From positions 13,306,001-13,370,000 of the forward strand of contig OX387608.1 in the NCBI GenBank assembly GCA_947568835.1: DNA of 64,000 nucleotides, in the 5' to 3' direction. Source of the stretch: Protonemura montana (lineage: Eukaryota; Arthropoda; Insecta; Plecoptera; Nemouridae). This document shows positions 1 through 8,967 of the stretch, piece after piece. Positions within the stretch are counted from its first letter, which is position 1; the number at the start of each line of letters is the position of its first letter. The notes under the pieces were generated by a model. The model was not told the origin of the DNA. It saw only the letters and a program-made list of their open reading frames with translations, and ran no database searches. Both the position numbers and the translations under genes were made by a program.

Positions 1-2
1 AT

Positions 3-806
3 TTTGGAGCAGGCCCTATGAATGGCCCTCCACCACCAGTAACGACGTCGTCCACAGTGATCAGGAATTCCGCATCATTAAGCGTTGCCCCGCTGCTGTA
101 CAACCCTAAATCGAGCGTGCCGAAGATGAAACCCAGCCGATTGAAGTCGGCAGGTCCGAGCGCAGCATCGAAACCAGCCGTCATGGACAGCTACGCCACC
201 TTCCAAAACGAGTTAAGTCAGTTGGAGGAAGCAAAACCGAGCCCGACTCCCAAAAAACAAAAAACTGCCGAAGCAAATCAACCTGCGATAATTAACAAAT
301 ACGAAAGCTTGCAAGCGAAAGACATGGCTCTAAAGCTGAAGGCAAATGCTATTGCTGCGTCTCTTGCAGCTGGTTCGACATCCACCGAAGAACATCCGAC
401 AGGTCGAAAGAAGAAGAAGAACAAGCTGATTCGAATGGCAGGAGGGCAGACATGGGAGGATGGTTCTCTTGCCGAATGGGAAGAGGATGACTACAGGATT
501 TTTTGCGGAGATCTCGGCAACGACGTTACCGACGAGATTTTGACGAGGACTTTCAACAAATATCCGTCGTTCTTGAAGGCCAAAGTTGTGAGAGACAAGA
601 GGTCGAACAAGACAAAGGGATTCGGTTTCGTTAGCTTTAAAGATCCACAGGACTTTATCAAAGCAATGAAAGAGATGAATGGCAGGTATGTGGGGAGCCG
701 ACCGATCAAGTTACGAAAGAGTTGTTGGAAATCGAGAAATCTCGATAACGTTCGTAAGAAGGAAAAGGAAAAGACGGCGTTGATTGGCATGCTAACTGGC
801 AGGTGA
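3..806 (+). CDS. RBM42: RNA-binding protein 42 (RBM42), 3' part of the gene
   Basis: The reading frame is open from the left edge, so the N-terminus lies outside; the first ATG inside (18) is probably internal. The visible part has a low-complexity Pro/Ser/Thr and Lys-rich region, a basic KKKKNK stretch, then the acidic linker WEDGSLAEWEEDDY and one C-terminal RNA recognition motif with RNP2-like IFCGDL and RNP1-like KGFGFVSF, ending in the basic tail SRPIKLRKSCWKSRNLDNVRKKEKEK. That layout, linker plus a single C-terminal RRM plus the KLRKS..W..RNLD tail, is diagnostic of RBM42, a nuclear/cytoplasmic RRM protein linked to hnRNP K and mRNA splicing or stability. The stop is TGA at 804-806. 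The same bases form a perfect splice donor (CAG|GTGAGTG), so either this is the true end or a further exon was lost from view. The polyadenylation signal at 951 favours the true end. Convergent with ALAT. Confidence 0.93.
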   Translation, partial: FGAGPMNGPPPPVTTSSTVIRNSASLSVAPLLYNPKSSVPKMKPSRLKSAGPSAASKPAVMDSYATFQNELSQLEEAKPSPTPKKQKTAEANQPAIINKYESLQAKDMALKLKANAIAASLAAGSTSTEEHPTGRKKKKNKLIRMAGGQTWEDGSLAEWEEDDYRIFCGDLGNDVTDEILTRTFNKYPSFLKAKVVRDKRSNKTKGFGFVSFKDPQDFIKAMKEMNGRYVGSRPIKLRKSCWKSRNLDNVRKKEKEKTALIGMLTGR

Positions 807-950
807 GTGAAGTGCATTCGTTAGGTTTTTTCATGCACTTTATTGACAACGATGATAGGTACGGTGTCAGTACCTTTGTACAAAGATCCGTTATCTACAA
901 GTTGATACGTTTTAATTGTTGATCTTAAGGATCCAAATTGTACTCCAAGA

Positions 951-956
951 AATAAA
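951..956 (+). terminator. Polyadenylation signal of RBM42
   Basis: AATAAA lies 145 bases after the RBM42 stop, followed within about 50 bases by a T-rich/TATATA stretch. The position is right for a short 3' UTR. Not experimentally shown. Confidence 0.55.
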
Positions 957-2054
957 ATTATGCTGTTTATATCATGCAAACTATTCTTATGTTATATATA
1001 AAAAAAAAGACTCGACAGTTGAACATGTGAAATATGCATCGAGTTTGATTTTGAACATTTAGAGATACAACCTAAAAATAGGTCACATTTTCATCCATTG
1101 TAAATTGTGAGTAAAAATAGTTTGCTAATAAATCTAATGAGTAGCTCATAAAATATAAGTCATTGTTCTTTATTTTCCTCAATGCAACATTCTTGAGTTA
1201 GATTATTGTCCTAAAAGCTTTAAGCATTCTCAACAGGACACCAAATTTAATAACTTATTAAAATTTTTAAGTAGGTGGTTGTGGAAACTGCTTGACTTCA
1301 ATCTCTCAGTCTTTTCTAAGTAACTTCGGACAAAGTCAGTTAAAAACGAAGACGTGAAGTGCGAGTATATAATTGGTGACCTAACAAAAATGGGTAGGAT
1401 CCAAAAAAGGCTACGTGGTTACACGAAATATCAAACGTTTCACTTTCACAACAAATGCACCGCGCAACCTTGCAGCACCAGACTTCAGTCCGAAAAGCTT
1501 ATAATCGTTTACCAAGGGACCCCACTTTTTTTGTCAGTTTGCCTAACGATTCCAATTTAAATGGGAGTTAGATATGGCATAAAAATGCCATTTAAAGCAT
1601 TACAAACCGGGAAGAAAAGTAATCATTTGCAAAAGATGAAGATGATCTCTTCGAGTTCTTTTAAAGTTCACCTTTATTCTTTATATCCTTTTCCCTATTC
1701 CTTTTCCACATTTTTGGCATTCTTTCCATTAATTAAACAACAAAAAATGGCCGGCACACAGATTTCTATAAACATTAGTCCATGCAAGAAGAGTGTCCCA
1801 GCCATTTTTGTTGGCACTTTTCATCCAAAATACCGTAGCTAGCATATGGCAGATTTCATTTTCCCATGGAATATTTCCAATTCACGATGATAATGAGGAC
1901 ACTAGCTAAACATTACAAACCAATCAGCACAGCGGCAATGCAATCTTACTCTACGCTTACTCGCTATTGGAATCTTAAAATTAAAGCACGTTTTTCCGCT
2001 CTCTAGTACTCTCATCATAAAGGAACACTCCTAATCTCCGTCTATCTCCGTCGT
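957..2054. other. Convergent intergenic region RBM42-ALAT
   Basis: AT-rich sequence between two genes that point toward each other. It must hold the ALAT 3' UTR on the minus strand; the nearest minus-strand AATAAA I see is at 1673-1678 (TTTATT on the plus strand), which would give a UTR of roughly 380 bases. I see no coding exon, RNA gene or recognised repeat here. Confidence 0.5.
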
Positions 2055-5000
2055 TTACTTGTACTGCTTCAAAAAATCGCCGTGGAAGGTGCGGAACTTC
2101 TCGAGCATCTCCTTGAGCTTAGCAGGCTGCGGTAGGATGGTGGTGCGGAAGTGGAACGTGCCGGGCTGCTGGCCGAACCCGGAGCCGGGCACGATGCAGA
2201 TGCCGGTCTTCTCGAGGAGGGCGAAGGCGTAGAACACGTCCGGAGCTTGGCCTGCGGCTTTGGCCGCCGCGATTGCTCGATCGGGAAGCGTCAGCTGGGA
2301 ATAAAAATTACATCTCGTTCAAGTGTGATTATGAAAACTTCAGGAAATTTTGTAACAATTTATTATTATCAACACTATAACCGTCTCAAAAATTGATTCC
2401 AAACGTTTGGGCATGTGATGTCCCCGTTTGGGCATCAATTTTTGAGACGGTTATAGTGTTGATAATAATAAAATACCCCTCGCATTGCAAGCATTTGCAA
2501 TTTAAATAAGATTTCATCCTAATTTTGTAACAGTTGCATCTAATCAATTACATAAAAAACAAGTCATAGGTAATTAATTGCGCTTTTTCAATGTCTCTAT
2601 TTTATGTAGCCTTTCAAGAAAAATGCCTAGGCATTGAAGGCATACAATTTTTTGTTACAAGACGATGAGCATAGTATTTTATTATAAGGAACACTAATAA
2701 CCTCTCAAGAATTGATGCCCAAACGGGGACTCGAACCCCAATCTCCACCTGTCGCGGGTGTTGCTCTAACCAATTGAGCTTATTGGACATAACGTTTTGA
2801 GATAATTTTACTGCATTTGATAAGAATGACAAATCTCCTGAGAGAATTGAACCAGGAGGCTGTGAATACTCACAGTCACTCTGATCCCAGAGACCTTATA
2901 CTGTGTCACAACCATTCTATCGCAATTAACTCAAATTTGATCATGGATGTGTTTTATGCAATTTTTTTTTTTTTATTGCAAACCAATTGGCAGAGTATTT
3001 TATTGAGAGTATTCAAGAGGGTCAAAATTTGCAAAGAAGACCCACATCCAGTCCATAGAACATCCAGCTAAAAATCGTAAAAAATCTCACCCTAGGGAAG
3101 GCGTACATCGCGCCCTGAACGGTGTTACACGACATCCCCTCGATGCTGTTGAACGTGTCGGCCACCATCTTAGCCCGCTCCGCCAACGTCTTCAGCACGT
3201 CCTTCTTCTCGGCATCGTACTTGGCGAACGACGGCTCGCCGGGCCGTGGCGGATTTACGACGCAATCCATGACGCTCTGACCGAGCACGGTTGGGCAAAG
3301 CATCGCCGAAATGGACTTGTGGTGCATGGCCTTTACCTCGGGCTGCATGTTGATGAGTTCGAGGTAGCCCCCGCGGAGTCCGCACTCTCCCATATAGCCT
3401 GGGCAAAGAAACGGTGATGCATTAGGATACTACACTCCGTTGATTGAGAGAATGTTCTTTTCCGGTGGTGTTTCTTTGAATTAGTCTTTTTGGGAGATAT
3501 ACAGGCAAACTTAATTTAAAAAATGTACAAATCATCTCTGCTGATGTCTGCCATTTCGGGGAGGCCACATTACGACTCAAATATTGACAAATGTATATTG
3601 ATTGTTTAGGTTGGCTCAGTAAAAATTATCTAAGGAAAATCCAGTCTCAAATGCAAGTTTTTATCTACTGGCACTTGCTGTTATCACAGTTTCTTGTTGA
3701 GTAGAAAACACAAGTAGGTACTGATCAAGCTATCCAGGGTTCAAGTCCTCTTCGTGATTAGATACTTGATATTTGATCGATTCACATTTCCTTCTCGAGC
3801 ATTTTTCCAGCCAGGCCGTTATTCCAAGCATTGCGTACGTACCCTTTGAGCAGGACATAAACGAAGCCAATTCCATGCTGCTGTACGGCTCTCCCATCTC
3901 TGTCAAGACCTTCTTGAACGAATAGAATGCGCTGCCCTCGGCATAGACATTGTCCTGGCAAGCGACAAAATCCACATTAGCCATCAAGTTTTAGCCTTGC
4001 GAGTCTGTTGGGAGAGGTCATTTCAATATTGTTCAGTTAGTATATAATAAATATTTTTGGCCTTTAGCTTTCGTTTGATTATTATCGTAACCAGGGATTC
4101 GAACCGAAATGGATAACGGTTCTGGTTCTAAATTTTTTCTTACCGGTTCTAGTTCTAGTTCGGGAATCAATATTTTTGTTCTAATAACAGTTATGTAGAA
4201 TAACTGTTCATATGTCTACATCGGCTACAAATATTTCATTTTCTATTTCTTAATCAGTTCCAATTCCTATTTTTTTGGCTGCCGCTTGATGTAGCAATTT
4301 TGTTTGGCGATTTGATTTTAAGTAGTGATTAATGGGAAAGATGCTCAGTGATTTCAAACCAACCTTTTCCTGCTTATCCTGGCCGTAACATTGAAGTTAG
4401 GATTCTAGAAATCGAATATGTTGTAGACAAAGAATTAAACTTCTTGCTAACAAGTTTCTTTTTGGGAAAAAAAAACTCTACTTGCCAAAATAACCCCTCA
4501 AATGGAACTTCATAACCAAGTTCAGGATAGTGCACAAATCAAAGTAAATTGATTTCTGTAAACGAAAACTGGTTAACCAGAAGTTAAATCCTCGATTAGT
4601 TTATGAGAATCTGATGGCGAGAGGTTGTACTTGACAGCGGTGGAGATTGGATTGTGTGATCCCGAGTTTTACAAAATGTCAAATTACAGTTCCAGTTCCT
4701 CGAAATATTTTGTTTTTTTTTAGTTCCGGTTCAGATTCATTTGAGATTCACATATTCACAGATTCACGAAATCAACATCCAGTTCTTAACATGAATTTGC
4801 AAACTGTTAAAATTTCAAATCAATCATACTTTTGGCTCTAAAAATCATAAATAACAAATCTTTACAGAATAAAAGCAACACCAAAGTACCGTAAGAGAAT
4901 AACGCAGACTCTAACCTGATACACCTCATCAGCAAGAATGAGCAGACACTGTCGGTGGGCAAACTTGATGATCTCCTCGATGTTTGCCCTCGACAGCACT

Positions 5001-8000
5001 TGGCCGGTCGGGTTACCCGGATTTATGATAACGATCGCACGCGGCGTGCACGTCTTCTTGGCTTCCGTGATAGAGCGGTCCAGCTCCTTTTGGGTGAGGC
5101 TCCAGCCGTTGGCTTCGTCCAGGTAGTAGCCAACCTGGAATAGAACACATGGCAGCTGTTATTGCTAGGATGGTATAAAAAATATTACAAGGAAGGATCC
5201 ATGCAGGGTTTGTTTCTTGGCTAGTTGATGGTGCGTGCTAGGCTGATCGCCCTAGGCATGGACATGGTATGGCAGAATCGGTTTGGAGGTATAAAGTGCG
5301 TTGTTGGAAGATATGTTATAGACGGAGACTACTTGTCCAAGTATCATTGGTGGCATCCGCTATTCTATCCCTGCACGTTGCACTGGGAATGGTCGTTGAA
5401 AGAGTTCTAATACCTTGTCAGCTATCCATCAAATTTTTAAAAAATATCAAGGTGTGATTTACCTATACAAAAATGTAAATGGCTGCTCTGGCAGTCAAGG
5501 AGTTATATCCTGGCTAGATCATTTAGAGCAGCAATTTTTGCAGGCAAATATTTGACACCTGTCACATATCATTAAGTTGGGGGGGAAATAATTAATTACG
5601 AATCTATTTGCATCACTTTGGCTATGAATTCTAAAATTTTAGTGAATATGTTGAGAAATTTCAAGATATATTGAGTAATTTGTAACCCAGCTGTTAAGTT
5701 CATTGACCTGGCTAATTTTCAGAACTAAACTCAACACAACCAACTATTTTTTTTTTGGCACAACCTGATTAATATAAATATTTACAATTCAACAAAATTG
5801 CTGCCAATGAAAGTTTAGGTTTTTACAAGACTGGCCTCTGAACACTAAAATGGTGAATTTTTAAACAAATTTTATTTACTTTTCTTCCTGTTAAGACGTT
5901 GTATCATAGCTCAAAGGTGAAAAATTAATTCAGTGGCGAGACAAATCAATGTCACAAACACACATAAAATAAGTGACTGAGCTGTATGTCCTTCTGCTTC
6001 TGCTACGATATCATGCGAGGTTCATGACTAAGAAACTAGTCTTCATAGGTCATTAGAACCAATTGATAACAGATTAAATAACATCCAATTTATGATGGTT
6101 TTTAGACTCATGTCTACTTGATTTATCCTTAGCACTAGTTTTAAGAAAAACTATTTGAAATGGGTTTAGAATGCTAAGTAAAGGGCTACTAAATTTAAAT
6201 TACTACTACTATTACTACTACTACTATGCTACTATTTAAATTTAGTAGCCCTTTTCTAAGCATTCAAAACCCATTTCAAATAGTTTTTCTAATAACATCC
6301 AATGTCTTTATGCTACCAACTCATGGAAAAAAATCTGGTGAGAATTCTGCAATATTTACATGGCTACTGCATTTTGCATGGCACTATACCATCAGACACA
6401 CCACTTTATTTTATTGCTTGGCACGGTCAACAATTTAATTTATTTGCTGATGGTTTAAAAATAGCCCCTCATGCTTGGGGCCTTGGACAGAGCACTGCTA
6501 ACAAGTCATGCTGCAGTCATGCTCTTGTTTTTTTGTTATTCGTTTTAGAACGTGAGCAAACAGAATTAAAACTCTGTGCCATGCATAAATCAGAAAGAAT
6601 GAACAGGTACACATTGTACGTGTTGAGACTTGATGTAGTCGTTTAGAGGCAAGGGCAAACAAGGTTGATTGTGTAACACGTTTAGATGTTCTTTGAAGAA
6701 AATCTAGTAATTACGTAGTTAAATTTTAAATTTGGTATTATCTGAAGACACAAAGATTTCTTAGTCATCTCAAGGCTTTGTTAAAATCTTTTAAAAAATA
6801 GGACAGCTTCTAAATAACTGAAGAGTAATTTAAAATAATAAAATATCTAGCGTGGTTGTTAGTCTGTAAGGAAATGCCTGAAAACAAGAAAGCTTATACG
6901 ACTCGAGAGGGGGCCCTGGAATTGACATGACAAAAACAAAAACCACATCCTCCTGAAGATGACGAGCGGTGCCTTGTCGAAACATCGAGACCCTTTCTAG
7001 GGCCACAAACCTCGTCCCAACAGAGCAAAACACATCATAAAAACTATAAGACTTTTATCTAAATATTACTCAGGTTCAATCATCCCACTTTCTCTCACCT
7101 GAGCTAGGTCGAACTCGGCAAGCGTAGCCGAATACAGAGGGTACTGAGGAATGGGGACCATCACGCCAGACGGCTTCCCGTTGATATTGGAAATCAGCAG
7201 CTTCAACACAGACTTGATTCCATCCGAAGCTCCGGCCGACAAAATGATATCTTGCCAGTTGCTCTTGATTCCCCCGTCACGGCGCTCGATGTATTCGGCG
7301 ACGTGTCTTCGAATAACTTCAATGCCTGGCGAGTCGGTGTAAGACCCGACACTGCCTCCCCGGCATCCTCCCAGGATCGTTTTTGCTCTGGCTTTGATGT
7401 CGTCGGAGAAACGTGGGTCATCGAATAAAGGAGGGTAGGCAACCAAAGCAAGGACCTCACGGATGAACGTAATTGGGATTTGACCCATGGCATGACAGTC
7501 GCCGATGTTGGCTTTGATCACTTCGTTGAAGGGTTTCTTCACGCCCTAGGAATATAATAAGGTGGTATTATTTTGCAATTGTATGTTTTTATTGCATGTC
7601 ACATTAACATGTGGACGCATGGGTGAAAATAATGTTCAGACTTTGAGGAGGTTGTATATCATTACCAACTAAAAGGAAACTTGGTGATTTAAATTTGAAA
7701 TAAATCGGAAGATCTTTGCGAAAATTAAAATTATGACTTTCACGCAAGGGTGTAGAGGTCAAAGTACTCTCTATAGGGGCTGGCATATGTCACGTATAAA
7801 GCAGGTGGTTGACTAGGCAATTTTTATTGTTGCATACCTTTTCCAATTCTTTCTCAATCTCCCCGGCGCGGATGACCAACGGCCCACGGACCGCGTATTC
7901 CATAACTTTGATGCATGGATTCAAATTATCGATGGTGACACAAAAATCCTTTTGCCCCGCAGCTCCGTTCAGCACACCGTTCGTCGCCATTGCTCGCACT

Positions 8001-8149
8001 TGAACTGATGGTGCCGCACGTCCGATAGCGCTAGGCCGCAATCCGAAAGCATTCGCCCCACACTGGTGCCAACAAACACTTGTACGCGCTGCATAACGCG
8101 GAGAGATAACATCTTTAATCACTGGATTAAATAACCTTGAGGACGACAT
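2055..8149 (-). CDS. GPT: Alanine aminotransferase (ALAT/GPT), complete six-exon gene
   Basis: PLP enzyme (EC 2.6.1.2) exchanging an amino group between alanine and 2-oxoglutarate. Coding exons on the minus strand: 8149-7838, 7545-7099, 5134-4916, 3954-3843, 3398-3091, 2294-2055, all with GT-AG introns. They sum to 1638 nt (545 residues plus TAA), normal for the family. Landmarks: class I/II aminotransferase motif NPGNPTG (about residues 290-298), LADEVYQ (320-326), the PLP-binding lysine in SCSKGYMGECG (Lys363, codon just before the exon 4/5 junction), and the C-terminal [13 protein letters not shown] followed by FHFRTTILP. The first ~53 residues are rich in Arg, Ser and Ala with few acids, as in a mitochondrial presequence, and a second in-frame Met (residue 54, MATNG) could start a cytosolic form. 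Introns 2 and 5 carry mobile elements. Shares a divergent upstream region with OTUD5. Confidence 0.97.
2361..2520 (+). repeat. Inverted copies of tRNA-SINE body forming a 37-bp perfect hairpin (ALAT intron 5)
   Basis: Positions 2361-2397 and 2434-2470 are perfect 37-nt reverse complements separated by 36 nt. Each arm is the segment that follows the tRNA-like head in the SINE described at 2671-2900. The right arm continues into the family tail (ATTGCAAGC.TTTGCAATTTAAAT) to about 2520. A nearly identical arrangement recurs at 15577-15716, so the paired layout is part of an element lineage rather than a single accident. Confidence 0.8.
2671..2900 (-). mobile_element. tRNA-derived SINE copy in ALAT intron 5
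   Basis: On the minus strand 2789-2716 folds like a tRNA: a 7-bp acceptor stem (TGTCCAA with TTGGGCA), a D arm GCTC..GAGC with an A box (AAGCTCAATTGG), and a T arm GGGTTCGAGTCCC with a perfect B box. The putative anticodon loop has G where tRNAs have U33, and the anticodon stem is short, so this is a Pol III promoter head, not a working tRNA. It is flanked by the SINE body (AACCTCTCAAGAATTGAT, then ATAATAAAATAC on the 3' side). It lies in the same orientation as ALAT and inverted to the copy at 2434-2520. Confidence 0.7.
3427..3565 (+). repeat. MITE-like family A, truncated copy (ALAT intron 4 side)
   Basis: Shares with copies near 15.4, 41.0, 42.5 and 54.7 kb the start CACTCCGTT..TGAGAGAA, the segment TTTTCCGGT, and the run CAAATCATC..CTGATGTC.GCCATTT. 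Only the left part of the family is present and it is diverged. Confidence 0.5.
4090..4800 (+). repeat. Degenerate GTTC/ATTC-rich repeats, possible old hAT-type element (ALAT intron 3)
   Basis: Begins CAGGGATTCGAACCG, resembling the end of the hAT-like element at 11438, followed by many imperfect GGTTCTAGTTC-type subrepeats (about 4115-4170). A second cluster lies at about 4665-4790. I could not find a matching right terminus, so the boundaries and the class are uncertain. Confidence 0.25.
6077..6303 (+). mobile_element. Head-plus-hairpin retroposon (family C), complete copy with 13-bp target duplication
   Basis: Flanked by the perfect direct repeat AATAACATCCAAT (6077-6089 and 6291-6303). 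The 201-bp body starts with a unique head (TTTTTAGACTCATGTCTAC...), then an arm of about 55 bp (6144-6200), a loop of TAC trinucleotide repeats, and the inverted arm (6234-6290). It sits in ALAT intron 2. Copies with the same head and arms but a different loop occur at 34755-34998 and 55604-55820. A target duplication of 12-13 bp is typical of LINE-mobilised retroposons and longer than most DNA-transposon duplications. Confidence 0.85.
6307..7065. other. Rest of ALAT intron 2
   Basis: AT-rich intron sequence. An open frame at 6302-6646 has no recognisable domain and I treat it as chance. A GC-richer patch at about 6895-7025 contains CTGAAGA (6953-6959), a 6-bp stem-loop and GAAAC, a pattern often seen at the ends of invertebrate retroelements; family unresolved. 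Confidence 0.35.
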
Positions 8150-8967
8150 ATTCGATGTTTTGATTATTCAGAGTACGACACACGAGTAGTTGGTATTAAG
8201 TCGCCAGGCCCACAACTTGTCCGCTGACAACCGAAAAGTAGAGTGACCTTTTAAGTCTCACTTTTCGCTACCTACTCTTTAGCAATTATTAATGTTTTGT
8301 ATTATGCTAATCACTAGAGATTAACTTCATTAGCTAACTGTTCAAAGGTTATTATTAGAAACTTTAAACCCCTTATCTAAGTATATTTTTACGAACAAGA
8401 AACAGATATCAATCAAAGGGTTCAGCCACTCGCAGTCGACTCGTCCAACCTTGTGCGAAACTAAAAGTAGATTTTCGGTTGGATTTTTAAAAATGCATCC
8501 TCGGTCGTTGGTTGCATGCGCTATGCAATTTGTGCAGTCCCGAATGCAGTTTCAGCAGCTGTGCCAAAAAACCGAAGCGTCAAAATCGATCAGCTGGTGC
8601 CGCCATTTTTAAATAGTCGAAAAGAGCTTCTATCGGCGAAGAAGAGAACCAGAATACTTTGTTCTCTAGTGAAGAAATCGTGCAACACTGCACACCAACA
8701 TATGTTTTGATCTTTTGTGCTAATGGCGTTCAGAGTAAAGTGAAAATTCTAATATTTCGTCATATCTGCTAGGTAATAGATTTAAAGTAGCTGAAAAGTA
8801 AGATATCCTCCGAAGTTCTTAGTGTTCCCTTACCTTACCATTCAGTGAATACCAGTGACACAAGATTTTATCTCCAATCAAGTGTCAAAGACCTTGCCCT
8901 GAGGCCCAGGAACAATAGGCCATACATAGGCTCTGGTACCACTACGTAGATTTCCAGACCTTTAAGA
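8150..8967. promoter_or_regulatory. Shared divergent promoter region of ALAT (-) and OTUD5 (+)
   Basis: The two start codons are 818 bp apart and point away from each other, so both promoters and 5' UTRs must be here. No clear TATA box is visible for either. On the OTUD5 side there is a possible 5' UTR intron: a donor-like AAAA|GTAAGAT near 8798 and an acceptor-like pyrimidine run ending in CATTCAG near 8845. Upstream ATGs (for example 8516) start short frames unrelated to OTUD5. Confidence 0.6.
8232..8267. repeat. Short inverted repeat in the ALAT/OTUD5 promoter region
   Basis: CGAAAAGT (8232-8239) pairs with ACTTTTCG (8260-8267), extended by a bulged GAG/CTC and AC/GT, around a central TTTTAA. 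Could be a 5' UTR hairpin of ALAT or a symmetric factor site. Function unknown. Confidence 0.4.

Noticed and set aside
2716..2789. Functional tRNA gene on the minus strand
   Set aside because: Acceptor, D and T arms fold, but the anticodon loop lacks U33, the anticodon stem is defective and the sequence is embedded in a repeated SINE body.
6302..6646. 114-codon open frame in ALAT intron 2
   Set aside because: No domain, no splice context and opposite strand to the host gene; composition fits chance in AT-rich DNA next to a mobile element.
6953..6983. Hammerhead-ribozyme-like core CTGAAGA / stem-loop / GAAAC
   Set aside because: An extra unpaired base separates CTGAAGA from the stem, and I could not place stems I and III with a cleavage triplet; more likely a retroelement-end remnant.
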